Positions 22,001 through 31,497 of a stretch of 64,000 bases of DNA are shown here, piece by piece. The translations under genes and the position numbers were made by a program. Where the stretch lies: assembly GCA_001931905.2 (NCBI GenBank), contig MSJI02000882.1, positions 39,046 to 103,045 of the forward strand, written 5' to 3'. Origin of the DNA: Cladosporium sp. IMV 00045 (taxonomy: Eukaryota > Ascomycota > Dothideomycetes > Cladosporiales > Cladosporiaceae). The stretch's first letter is position 1. Every line of letters starts with the position of its first letter. Below the pieces are notes generated by a model. It did no database searches and was not told where the DNA came from. It was given only the letters and a program-made list of their open reading frames with translations.

Positions 22001-23540
22001 TATCTCAGAGGTGAACCGAAACAGGAACGGCTATGTTGACTTCGAAAAGATGCAAGGCCTCGAAGGTGTTGCTCTGGTGAACGTCGTTGCCAACGTCAAA
22101 GAGACTGACGGCGGCGGAACCAAGAAGCTCAAGACGATGATTACCCACAACGATGGCGCTGAATGGGACTACATCAAGAAGCCCACCAATTCAAAGAAGT
22201 TCAAGGTGGATTGGTGTGACGGCGAGCCCGAAAAGTGCTCACTTCACCTCCATGGCTACACTGAGCGTGATGATCCACGCGACACCTTCTCTTCACCCTC
22301 CGCGGTCGGTCTCATGATGGCTGTTGGCAATGTTGGCGAGTACCTCGGCTACAAGAAGGATGCCAACACTTTCATCACAAGTGACGGCGGTATCACATGG
22401 GACATGGTCGACGAGGGTGTCTGGATGTGGGAGTATGGTGATCAAGGCTCAATCATCACCATTGTGAAGCAGGGCGAGCCTGTCACCGAAGTCAGGTACT
22501 CACTCAACGAAGGCAAAGACTGGATTCCTTACAAGTTTTCTGACGAGCCGATGGTTGTTGACGACATTACCACGGTTCCCTCTGACACAAGCCGCAACTT
22601 CCTCCTCTGGGGCCAAATCAAGAGCGAGCTCACCACGGTCAACCTGGACTTCTCCGGCTTGAAAGAGCGCCAGGAGGTGTGCCACCTCGACGAGAAGAAC
22701 CCGGAAAGTAGCAGCAGCGATTATGACCTTTGGGAACCCAAGCACCCTCTGCTCGACGACAACTGCCTGTTTGGACACGTGGCACAGTATCACAGAAAGA
22801 AGCTTGACCACGACTGTTACAACGGTCCCGAGTTGCAACACCTTCACAGCATTGCCCGCAACTGCACTTGCACTCGCCGTGATTTCGAGTGCGACTACAA
22901 CTTCGAGCGCCAAACAGACGGCTCCTGCAAGCTCGTGCCTGGTCTTGAACCTCCGAACCCAGCAGCCATCTGCGAGAAGGACAAGAACGCGGTCGAGTAC
23001 TACGAAGTCACTGGCTACAGGCGCATTCCTCTTTCGACTTGCGAGGGTGGCCAAGATCTAGAGTACACCGCACGCACGCACCCCTGCCCGGGCAAGGAGC
23101 AAGATTACGAAAAGAAGCACGGCATCTCCGGTGCCGGCCTTTTCTTCGCCATCGTCTTGCCGATCCTGGCAGCAGCAGGTGTGGGCTACTGGGTCTGGAA
23201 GAACTGGGACGGCAAATTCGGCCGCATCCAGCTCGGCGATGGAGGTATGCCAGGCTCTCGAATTGGCATGGGTGGAGCTTTCGACCGCGACGCACCTTGG
23301 GTCAAGTACCCTGTTCTTATCCTCAGCGGTGTTGTAGCCGTTGTCGCGGCGCTGCCCATGGTTGCCGGAAGCATTTGGGGCGCTATTTCCAGCAGGCTCG
23401 GACGCGACGGTGGCAGATTCGGCGGTGTCGGAAGGCCTTACACCAGCCGCAGCAGTTTCTCAAGGGGCCGCGGCGGCTATAGCGTCGTGGATCCCGACGA
23501 TGGCGAGCTTTTGGGCGAGGATAGTGAGGATGAGGTTTAA
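19077..23540 (+). CDS. VPS10: Vps10/sortilin-family vacuolar protein sorting receptor
   Basis: A single-exon 1487-residue frame from GCCATG. It has an N-terminal signal peptide (MPRRLGFLGSLLLGLLSVQA), then two tandem Vps10 domains (about 25-690 and 690-1340). Each contains Asp-box/BNR propeller repeats such as SEDAGVTW, SDDAGLTW, SSDHGKTW and TSDGGITW, and ends in a Cys-rich 10CC module (CTDRDYECDFN, CTRRDFECDYN). A transmembrane helix lies at about 1353-1373 (LFFAIVLPILAAAGVGYWVW), a second hydrophobic stretch at about 1411-1434, then a short tail with YSVV and acidic residues. Known role: Golgi receptor for carboxypeptidase Y and other hydrolases, cycling via retromer. Length and layout match fungal orthologues. 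It is intact although it lies only about 0.3 kb from the RIP island. Confidence 0.97.
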   Translation: MPRRLGFLGSLLLGLLSVQAIAKDSKEPSVEVTSFDKPPLNHFYFEDSDVIILNIQNEGKGNAYRSEDAGVTWKPLKGVEKDMTWQIQRHPYAAGVAVVIGQKKTHWITRDQGESWHEFTVDDPASHRQQAISFHATDPDRIIFHAEECPSVLCPTMDYYTTDGFREGAKLLRKDAMNCMWAKTVDLFTTQDKDLDHDRILCNVRGKFSFWQTDSRLLISDDFFESEVEPALHGDRPVPGVVNLAAVKSYFVAAAKSEGSAEMAMYITDDTKTWHRAEFGTEHKLEEEAFTLLESTNYSMQVDVMTTPPQMPGMAMGVLYTSNSNGTFFTKNVEHTNRNVWGLVDFEKIQNIQGIVMVNVVDNWEEVGAKPMAEKDLKTQISFDDGRTWQALKADGEDLHLHSVTNQRNEGRIFSTSAPGIIMGVGNTGKYLKKRSECDTWVSDDAGLTWTRALKGPHLFEFGDQGALLVAIESEEETNEIRWSLDHGKGKWNSFKLEHKVRALTLTTAPDSTSLKFIVTAEKGKGSDIDHQLIALDFSKMDVRKCKDDDFEDWYARETEKGEPECIMGHTQMFRRRKADSECFVDMEWRDPVPTTEDCKCTDRDYECDFNFSKNDKGECEPSGPLKAPEGSCKDGHDTFKGSSGYRLIPGNTCVQNGDEDKDKPVDRKCDETKIPPATGDVNKEITKFKGDQFVEYYYLERCETCEGTDETVIMRTDRREAYLSSDHGKTWTQVVKDEEFVAIYPHEFNNDRVYLVTPSKRVFYSENRGKKFHHFEAPEVPNQEHIQILAFHPKEKDWLIWTGGRDCDSLGCQTIAYVSKRNGESWDPLLKSVSKCQFVYREGRPDSEQLIYCGQHEQEDADQQLNLISSTDFFEHKTEVKRDVISFATMAEYIVVALRDEDKESLKVDTSIDGLEFADAKFPSNFKVAHQQAYTVLDSSTHAIFLHVTVNSRQDQEYGSIMKSSSNGTNYVLSISEVNRNRNGYVDFEKMQGLEGVALVNVVANVKETDGGGTKKLKTMITHNDGAEWDYIKKPTNSKKFKVDWCDGEPEKCSLHLHGYTERDDPRDTFSSPSAVGLMMAVGNVGEYLGYKKDANTFITSDGGITWDMVDEGVWMWEYGDQGSIITIVKQGEPVTEVRYSLNEGKDWIPYKFSDEPMVVDDITTVPSDTSRNFLLWGQIKSELTTVNLDFSGLKERQEVCHLDEKNPESSSSDYDLWEPKHPLLDDNCLFGHVAQYHRKKLDHDCYNGPELQHLHSIARNCTCTRRDFECDYNFERQTDGSCKLVPGLEPPNPAAICEKDKNAVEYYEVTGYRRIPLSTCEGGQDLEYTARTHPCPGKEQDYEKKHGISGAGLFFAIVLPILAAAGVGYWVWKNWDGKFGRIQLGDGGMPGSRIGMGGAFDRDAPWVKYPVLILSGVVAVVAALPMVAGSIWGAISSRLGRDGGRFGGVGRPYTSRSSFSRGRGGYSVVDPDDGELLGEDSEDEV

Positions 23541-23923
23541 GCCGAATCTTTCCGGTCGTTTGGAATGGGGTTGAGGGTTGGGAGATTGTATGATTGCGTT
23601 TCATTGTGGATTTTTTCATGTATAGTTTGCTGTTTTAGGTGCATGTAACGGAGATACCAGTGTAGAATAGGCGAATTGTTACCTTTTCATTATTTTAGCA
23701 ACCATTTCACCCTGTCATTGTGTAAGTCATCGTGTATCCGTTCGCTAACCGCAATATTCGCTGTCGATGGACTGAATCGTGGCAACAATCAAGTTTGCAC
23801 GCGCTGGCTCACTCGTGAAACACTGCATCGGTTTGACGTCTTGCAACAGCTTTACTTAACACCCACGATTGATGCAAGCGATCTTCAACATTTATCTGTC
23901 TCATAGCGCATCCAAAACATATA
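23541..23923. other. Intergenic
   Basis: VPS10 3' region and promoter of the next gene; no frame with support. Confidence 0.5.
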
Positions 23924-24942
23924 ATGACTACCGAAATGTCTAACAAGCGTGAGGTGACATTCCTCTCGCTGGTTGCTTCCTGCGATGAGTAAGTCCTACT
24001 TCTTCCTCGAATGCCCTTGCGCTGAACGGAGATTGACAGCCACATAGCTTTCCTTATGGCCCGGCAGCAGATCGATACTATCAACTATATCTTCCTAATG
24101 ACAACGAGCCTCACGGATACATACTGCCTGAAACCGTGGAGAAGATGCCCTGGAGCTCGGACTTCAGCATACAGCACAGCCATCCACGCAAGGTCACCGT
24201 ACTCGACAGCTCAAATGGTCGAGATACCGCAAATGCCGTGAACGCAGCTTTCCAGAATATCATCGACAAATGCATTGAGCAGGATCTATTCCACGTGCTT
24301 GATCATCGGCACAGCGAACCCTTCGCCGTGGTCGGAGCCAGATACGACAGCCCGGTCTACGTCGAGCGCTTCGCCGCAGCTCTCTTCGGCATCACAAGCC
24401 GAGGCGCACATATGATCGCCTACTGCTACGAAGGGGGCAAAATGAAAATCTGGATTCCGCACCGCTCAGCCCATCTTTATACTTATCCCAACATGTTGGA
24501 CACCACGGTCGCAGGCGGTGTCAAGTCCAGCGTGCGGCCTTTCCAAACCATTGTGGAGGAGTCAGACGAGGAAGCCTCTCTGCCTGAAGCTCTCATACGA
24601 GAAAAGGCTCGATGCAGAGGTGTCATTTCGCACATGAATGTCACTGGCGACGATTTCCCCGGAGAGAAAGGCTTGGTCACGCCAGACTACGCCTACGTGT
24701 ACGATATTGAGCTTCCGAGGGATGTGGTGCCTAAGCCGCACGACGATGAAGTCAACAGCTTCACGCTCATGGATGTCGAAGAACTAAAGGCGGCGTTGTT
24801 GCGCGAAGAGTTCAAGCCTGACTCGGCGGCGGTCTTGATTGAGTTTCTTGTCAGGCATGCTGTTATTACACCTGAGAATGAGCCGGACTTTGTCGAGATC
24901 AGTATGCGCCTTCATAGACGACTGCCTTTCCGGACTGGTTGA
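23924..24942 (+). CDS. Nudix hydrolase, thiamine-pyrophosphokinase-related (DUF4743) type
   Basis: Exons 23924-23988 and 24048-24942 (intron 59 bp, GTAAGT..CATAG) give 319 residues. The join restores CDDFPYGPAADRYYQLYLPN, the N-terminal block of this family, and HGYILPETVEKMPW follows. The C-terminal half is a Nudix fold: WIPHRSAHLYTYPNMLDTTVAGG, then ESDEEASLPEALIREKARCRG, a Nudix-box-like helix (E-S-D-E-E-A-S), and an acidic VYDIELP strand. It resembles yeast YJR142W-type proteins, reported to act on oxidised thiamine diphosphate analogues (established for the family, not shown here). Probably cytosolic or mitochondrial. The start is the first ATG; another ATG lies four codons later. Confidence 0.88.
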
Positions 24943-25058
24943 ACTTCATAGATCTTGCTTGATGGGGGTTTGGAATGGCTTTTGTTGTGAAAGCAGATAG
25001 AGTGCATCTGGATCGAAGCATGTAAGGCAAATCTATGACTTGCTCTCATCAGCTCGTC
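24943..25058. other. Intergenic
   Basis: 3' region of the Nudix gene; nothing else seen. Confidence 0.4.
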
Positions 25059-25405
25059 TTAACGTCTTAATCGGGGACTTTCACGACTCCTTAGACCAAA
25101 CATGGTTTGCCGAAGTGTCGGTCGAGTTCCTTGTCTAACTTTCACGTTGATATGATTCATCTCCACACGCTGAGGGTTGATGGTGATATAGAAGCTATAG
25201 GAAGAACTTCCGATGTTGTAACATGGCATTTCGGTACACTTATGAAAGCAATAGACAACGCCAGAGACACCATCCTTGTCAAGCGGATCTTCAAGCGTGG
25301 GAATTGGCTGGTCTCCCCTAGTAATTTGCCATTCTGGCATTTTTGCCACATTGCATTGGCAAAGTGGCTGAGTGGGTATCGTCGGAGGATGCACCGCGAA
25401 CGTCA
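25059..25405 (-). CDS. Possible small Cys-containing hypothetical protein
   Basis: The minus-strand frame spans 25059-25460; its first ATG (MTFAVHPPTIPTQPLCQC) is at about 25405, giving about 115 residues with five cysteines (CQC, VVYC, HKC, MPC). Upstream of that ATG the frame stays open with hydrophobic residues (SLFVYATSIVANT), which could be a signal peptide if a start lies in an unseen exon. No family recognised. A plus-strand frame of 114 residues overlaps it. Treat as tentative. Confidence 0.3.
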
Positions 25406-25598
25406 TGATTTCTGTATTCGCAACAATCGACGTCGCATAGACGAACAATGATGACGGCACAATGAGTACCCCAAAACAGTGGTATAAGTACAGACAAATA
25501 GCTCCACTGAACAGAACTCTCTTTCTACATCAAATCAAACCTAAAAGCTACATTACAATTCATCCGATTCTCCACCACATCAACAGCCAACAATAAAC

Positions 25599-25952
25599 AT
25601 GTCCAACCTCAACCCCACCAACGAGAAGGGCCAAGGTGCCTCGCACGCCGTCGACTCCCAAGTCCCCGGCAAGGTGCAAGAGAAGGTACATACACCTCAG
25701 ATCCCCCTTCATCAAACAAACGCTCACAAGGAGCGACAGGTGCCTAAGAGCGTCGAAGACCAGCTCCCCGACGCCGCCCACGACACCGGCAGCAACAGAG
25801 AGACCGGCAAGATCTCGCACGCCACTGGCGACTCGAAGGTGCCTAAGACGCTGCAGGAGGGTCTGCCTGAGAAGGTCGAAAAGATCGTGCCCAACGCTAT
25901 TCATGATACCAAGGGTGCGCAGTTCAGCGATGGCTCTGTTGACAGGAAGTGA
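25599..25952 (+). CDS. Small hydrophilic protein with repeated VPK-LQE motifs
   Basis: Exons 25599-25685 and 25740-25952, with a 54-bp intron (GTACAT..GACAG) containing a GCTCAC branch-like site, give 99 residues. The unspliced frame is also open (117 residues), so retention would add 18 residues. The protein is almost entirely polar, with two related modules: VPGKVQEKVPKSVEDQLPDA, and VPKTLQEGLPEKVEKIVPNA. Each is followed by HDT. No signal peptide or membrane segment. Composition resembles small stress- or spore-associated LEA-like hydrophilins of fungi; function not established. Confidence 0.7.
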   Translation: MSNLNPTNEKGQGASHAVDSQVPGKVQEKVHTPQIPLHQTNAHKERQVPKSVEDQLPDAAHDTGSNRETGKISHATGDSKVPKTLQEGLPEKVEKIVPNAIHDTKGAQFSDGSVDRK

Positions 25953-26412
25953 GGCTAGTGCAATGATGAGTGATGGAAGATCTACAGTAATTTATGAATG
26001 AACAATCCTTATGACCAATAATTATGATATCATTAATCCCGCCTTTTGCCCACATCAACTTTGATCTGAATGTTTAGTATCCTGTATCTCCTAGACTTGT
26101 AGCCTCTGGTGTCAAATTAGCCATAAGCAACGTCGTACACGTTCATGAACGGCAAACGTTACGGAGCCAACAGGCCACGGAACAGGAGATTCAACTACGG
26201 ATCGGGAAGCGAGGTCTAAAACACTTAAAAGACCAGAGAATGATACATGCAAATGTGAAACAGCTCTCTATAAAATGCAATCATGATCCATTAAAGTGCC
26301 TACAAGAAAATCAAACCACTCCTCATCAAGGAGAATCAGTGTCACTGATCGTGACAGCCCTTTCAGCTAACACGAAATTCATTATCGCTCAAACATAAAC
26401 CATAACAAGACA
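25953..26412. other. Intergenic between convergent genes
   Basis: AT-richer 3' regions; no supported frame. Confidence 0.5.
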
Positions 26413-28516
26413 TTACTTCCACCTCTTGACAAAGCTAGCATCCCTCTTGCTAAGCTGAACGGCACTCCTCTTCCTCTTCTCGGTGTGAGTGCTAGCAGCA
26501 GAGATGTCACCACATTCGGGCGTCTTCAGTTCCTCGCCGAAAATGTCACCCATCCAGATCAAGACACCGTTGGACCAGCCGAAGCCTTCGACAACCTCAT
26601 ACTCTCCACCACCGCCGGCGGCGTTGGTGCTGTTGGAGGCGTACTTTTCAAACATGGTGCCGTTGGCCTCTGGGTCAGAGCCTTCGAGCTGCGCCTGGCC
26701 TTCGACGGCGCCGCCGGTGACGCGCCATGTGCAGTACGTGGTGTCGACGTAGCGTTGGCTGAGGTTAAAGGCGAGCTCTTGCGTCCAGCTGTACGAGGGG
26801 TCGTCCTCGCCGAAGGTCGCGGGGGTGTTGAGCAGACCAGCTGTCACGATGTACTGGTGCGGTGGCCAGGCATTGGGCTCGTCCCACTGTTCGCCGGTCT
26901 CGAGGTTGGTCGCGGGGATGGTGCCAGCCTGGCGGCGAAGCTGATCAGCAACTGGGGCGTAAGCACGCTGGACGGCTTGAGGGTTGTTCTTCAGCCAGTT
27001 GGGGGCAGCGCCGGTCCAGAATGGGTAGAATTGGGCGACGTGGAAGCTAATCATCTTGCCTTCCGGTGCGCCAGCAAGCTCTGCCTCGGAGGCGTCCTCA
27101 TCGGCGGGCACGTAGATGTCGAGTGCGGATGAAGTAAGGTTGTAGTCGAAGTAGCGGAAGTGCTCCTCGTCCCACATGACAGCGGTCATGGCTTCGCTTC
27201 GGTCGCTGGCGAGCTTGGCCCAGGACTCGGCGGCTGAACTGTTGCCGGTTCTGTTGTGGAAGTCGGCAATGACAATCTCATTGTGGTAGAGGATGGAATT
27301 GAGGTCGACAGGGACGATGTTCCTGGTGTTGAGGGATCGTAGAGGGAAGTAGACATCGTTGATGGCGTCGCTTGGGTTCTTGATCCAGCGGGAAGTGTAA
27401 TCCCATCCGGACTCTGCGCCAGAGGCAAGGTCGGAGTACAGCTGTGCGCGCTGGCTCTCGTTCAATGGCGTGCCTGGGTAGATAATACCACTTTCGGCGT
27501 AGTACGACTCATTGTTTGCAGTGGTGTAGTCCTCGTAATAGCTCTCAGGTCTCGGTTGAGTGTTGGAGACTTCGTAATGGTTCAACGTATAGGTCTCGCC
27601 GTCCACCTCAACCTCAACAGTGCGATTGTTCATGAAGAATTGGTGCTCCTTCTCAAGGGTGGGCAGAGCCTTCTCAATGATGCTGGTGTCGTTAGTGTAC
27701 TCGACGTACACGCGGATCATCTGGGAAAGAAGCTACGGATACAGTAATTAGCCATCGTCGTCTACCAGCATGAGATAGATTGAGCTCTTACAGGAGGCTG
27801 GCTGCGGTTCATGTAGTATTGCCTAGCGCCATTTGGCATGAAGCCGATCTCATTGATGATGTCCAAGAAGTTCTCAATGATGTTCAACGCGATCTTGGTG
27901 AAAGAGCCCTGCGTACGCAAGAGACCCTCAACGATCCAGAAGGAGTCCCAGTAATATGGCTCTCTGAAACGTCCACCAGCAACGACGAACGTGCGGTTCA
28001 CCGGGATGAAGGAACTGACACAGCCAGAGCAGTTTCCAGCACCAACATACTCGCGGGTAAGATCTGGCCAGATGCCAATAACCTGCTCGATGAAGTCGCG
28101 AACGGTTGAGCTGTTGACATGATCAAGGAATGTAGGGTCGGTGGTAAGCTCGTCGGTGGGAACAGCGGCGAGTTCAGAGCCAGCCTCGCCGAAGTATTCT
28201 GACAAGAAATCGTTCAACTCCGTGTTATTGCTCAGAGGTTTGGTCAGATTCTGGAAAGCGGCAATGACTTCGTCGATAGGGCGTTTCGTGGGACTGGACG
28301 GAATAGTCAGTACCGGGCTCACAATACTTGTTCTTGTCTTTTCCAAACATACAGATCGACGTAGAGCTTGGAGTCCTCAAAGGGACGTGCCAACTCGATT
28401 TCGCGAAGAATCTCGCCCTGGCAATACAGAGGAGAGTCGCAAGGCGCAATCACCGAGCCATTCTGGTAGAGGGCAGATGCCAGAGGCAGTAAGGAGAGCA
28501 ACAGCGAGGAGTGCAT
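26413..28516 (-). CDS. Secreted GH37 trehalase
   Basis: Exons 28353-28516, 27792-28293 and 26413-27732 (introns of 59 and 59 bp: GTATGT..GTCCAG, GTAAGA..CCGTAG) give 661 residues. Signal peptide MHSSLLLSLLPLASA. Both trehalase signatures are present: AGGRFREPYYWDSFW (first), and GEQWDEPNAWPPHQY (second). NGARQYYMNRSQPPLLSQM, across the second splice, supplies the conserved substrate-binding stretch, and VEGFGWSNGVLI follows near the end. It hydrolyses alpha,alpha-trehalose to two glucoses outside the cell or in the wall. It is the animal/plant-type GH37 without the cytosolic neutral-trehalase N-terminal regulatory region. Several Asn-Xaa-Ser/Thr sites fit secretion. The last 25 residues contain four Lys-Arg pairs. 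Confidence 0.95.
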
Positions 28517-29560
28517 CTTGCTACGCGACTCCGTTCAAGGATATCTTCGCAACAGGTTTCCGGGGACTCTGCGATGGATGCTGAAAGGAAGCGTCTGGAA
28601 ACTTTTTTGAGGAGGCGCCATTGCACCCATTTGAATGCGCCGTGAATACGATCGCGAACGATGATGACATGGTCCGCCAAGGTCAGCCTTGAGAATGAAA
28701 AATGGGAGGGCGCAAGGCACCACTGGTAACGGTATTCGACGGGGCAAACCCTCGCGCCGGATGTGTTGAAGATGCGTCTCCCGCACGTGCGCCAAGTCGC
28801 GTGGAGCCTTGGATGTAAGCTATCAAATGCAACCACCAAAAGTAAGAAGTCAAAAGGGCCAATAATGATGTCGATCACTGATGGAGGTCCTTTTTTTCAC
28901 GCTCAGTGGCGGATACCGAAGACTTACTTTGCGACCGGATCATAATGCCTTGATTAGATCTCTGAAAGAACACAGGTCGAAATAACGAAGACGTCTTGGA
29001 AACAACAACATTCCTCGAATGGAAGATGGTTATCGGTAATACTGATCCAGCGAATGTGCCTCTTGCGTCAGTCCGTCCGACAATCTCCCCACACATGCCC
29101 GGATCTCCGCCTCTTGGCTCCACGCATGTAACCTTCCAATAACCTCGAAAGCCTTTGGTGGACTGGGTCAGGGCATACAGAAGGATTGGCGGAGCTGAGA
29201 AGGTTAGAGAGAAGTGGCTCGCTGCTGACTACACACGAAAAAAATTATCTCGATACACCGAAAGATTGGCAGACTGGGACGACGCAATGCTCAAATGCTT
29301 GATAATGGGATTGTCCAAATCTTTTGTGCTATCAGTGCACTGACTGCGCTACTTTCAAAGATACCATGTTTACTGCCTTGGCACTCTACAGCCTTGCTCC
29401 CATCAGGAAGGTAAGGGCACGATGCGGGTCTGATAGTCGACCAGGCACGGTAGCGCACGACAAGTTCGAGAGGCATATATGAACTTCAAGTCGACCATCA
29501 TGTCCTGTGCCGGATGTTCTCCAGGCCCCAACAACTCCACACGCCATCTCCAGGTGGACC
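28517..29560. other. Intergenic, about 1 kb between divergent genes
   Basis: Promoters of the divergent trehalase and deacylase genes, both coding secreted proteins. The short frames inside have no recognisable domains. Confidence 0.5.
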
Positions 29561-30753
29561 ATGATGAAGTCAATCCTCACCGGCGCCTTCCTGGCACGCC
29601 TGGGCGGCCTTGTTTTCGGTCAGACCAACTTCACGGGTGACATCCTGCACGGCTACCCGGTGATCTCCGCCCTTGATATTGCCGATGTGCCTGCCAACAC
29701 CATCTCTCGCTATTGGATCTCCGCTGCCCAAGCGCAGGGTGGACTGGACTACTTTGTTCCGGTCTTCGTTGCTCGCGGCACGAACAGCTCGCTGGACTCT
29801 GGCCGCAAATTGTCACTCTCGGCATCAATCCATGGCGACGAGCTCAATGGCATTCCCGTGGTGCAACGCGTGTTTGCCAGCCTCAACGAGACTGTTGCGA
29901 GCGGCGGACTGAACGGCACAGTCATCGGCGTGCCTACTCTCAATCCGAATGGAAACATCCACAACCAGCGTAACTTCTGGACGAGTTCCAACAATGGTTT
30001 CTACTACAACCTCAACCGCTTGATGCCAGGCGTGAGCGTGGAAGAAGGCGGTGGAATCGCCGACATCTACGACTACACCATTTGGAACAACTTGTGGGGC
30101 AACACCTCGAATGTGGACATTGCTGTGGATTTGCGTAAGTGGCCAAGGATGGATTGGCAGGAGGATATTGCGTACTGACAAGTCTTCCAGACACACTATC
30201 CACCGGCTCCATTGGCCCTCTCTGGGCATATGCCGATTTTGCCGCTCCTGGTGTTCAGCGTCTGGCAGAGCTCGCACAGCCGGACATTATCAAGATTGAT
30301 CCTGGTGAGCCAGGCAGCGTCGAAACCACTTGGGTCGACTTTGGCGTTCCGGCCATCACGCTCGAGATTGGCCCTGCGAAGAATTGGAACCGCACTTTGA
30401 TCTCTCGCGCAGAGGACTTCATCTACCGCCTTATGGACGACCTGCAAATGGATACGAGCAAGAAATCGAACACGACTGGGCCGGTGACCCTGGATCTGTC
30501 TTCTACTTACAAGGCGACAAATGTTTCGAGCGTGTCGGTCAAGCACAGTGGATGGGTCGAATTGGATGTGACGCCTCTGCAGGACGTAATTGAGGGTGAT
30601 GCTGTTGGCACTGTTTTCAACTCCTGGGGTGATGTGTTGGAGGAACTCACTGCGCCTGTGACCGGCAGAGTGTTGACTGTTAGGGTTGATCCGGCTGTCG
30701 AGCAGGGCTCAGGAGTGGTTGACGTTGTGTACAACGGTACATCTACTGATTAG
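29561..30753 (+). CDS. Secreted succinylglutamate desuccinylase/aspartoacylase-like zinc hydrolase
   Basis: Exons 29561-30134 and 30191-30753 (56-bp intron, GTAAGT..TTCCAG) give 378 residues. N-terminal signal peptide (MMKSILTGAFLARLGGLVFG). The zinc-binding motif SIHGDELNG supplies His and Glu. NPNGNIHNQRNFW carries the substrate Arg, and the splice restores VDLHTLSTGS, the third zinc ligand. The C-terminal part (about 250-378) is the usual beta-domain. The M14-like AstE/AspA family removes acyl groups from amino acids by zinc catalysis; the secreted fungal branch has no assigned substrate that I know. It is divergently placed next to the secreted trehalase. Confidence 0.88.
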
Positions 30754-31497
30754 ACATGGAACATGAGAACCGTGTCTCTCATTAGACGAGCGTTGCATTT
30801 GCTTCTGTCTATTAAAGGCAGTGACCTGCTTGATTGTACAAGCTGACGAGAATGATCGGCAATGAGTATTCGAGTCGGACCGCTATTGCCGTCGAAAGAA
30901 AAAGATTCGCGTTGGTGGCTGTCTTACATACTTTCTGACAAGGCATCTCAACAACTTGACTAAGCAAGCCATTTCGCATTTTCGGCTTTACCGCTCGGCA
31001 TTCGCGGTGCAGCAGATCGCCGTAATTTGTAAAGATATTGACGTCACCATACCATCAATTGTCTTCTTTCTGTCACCAGCTTTGCCGCTTAGCTTGAATT
31101 AGATGCTTTTTTGTTGTCATTAGCTAGATCAAAACAGCTCTAAACAAAGACTGCTTTACCCAGAGGAGAAACTCATTTTACAGCGCCTCGCATTTCGCCC
31201 CTCTATTACGTGTAGCCGCAACATCCCTACCGTGACGTCGTGCTTTGACTTTATTTCTCCCACACGGATCAAACGGCGCGCTTGAGGCGAGCCATACCAC
31301 TAGGAGATACTGATTTTGGTCGAGACTTTGATGTGCCAGGCGCTGTGGTTTCCGCCTACGCCATTGACGGGTGATTATAACTTACTCTCATTTCCCATCT
31401 CCCCGCGCACCCTACACATCCTCTTCACGCACCCAATTCGGTGTAACGCACCGGCCTCTGATATACACACAGAAACTAGGAGCTGCTTTCCTTCAAC
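30754..31497. other. Intergenic
   Basis: No supported frame; holds the promoter and 5' leader of the MFS gene. Confidence 0.5.
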
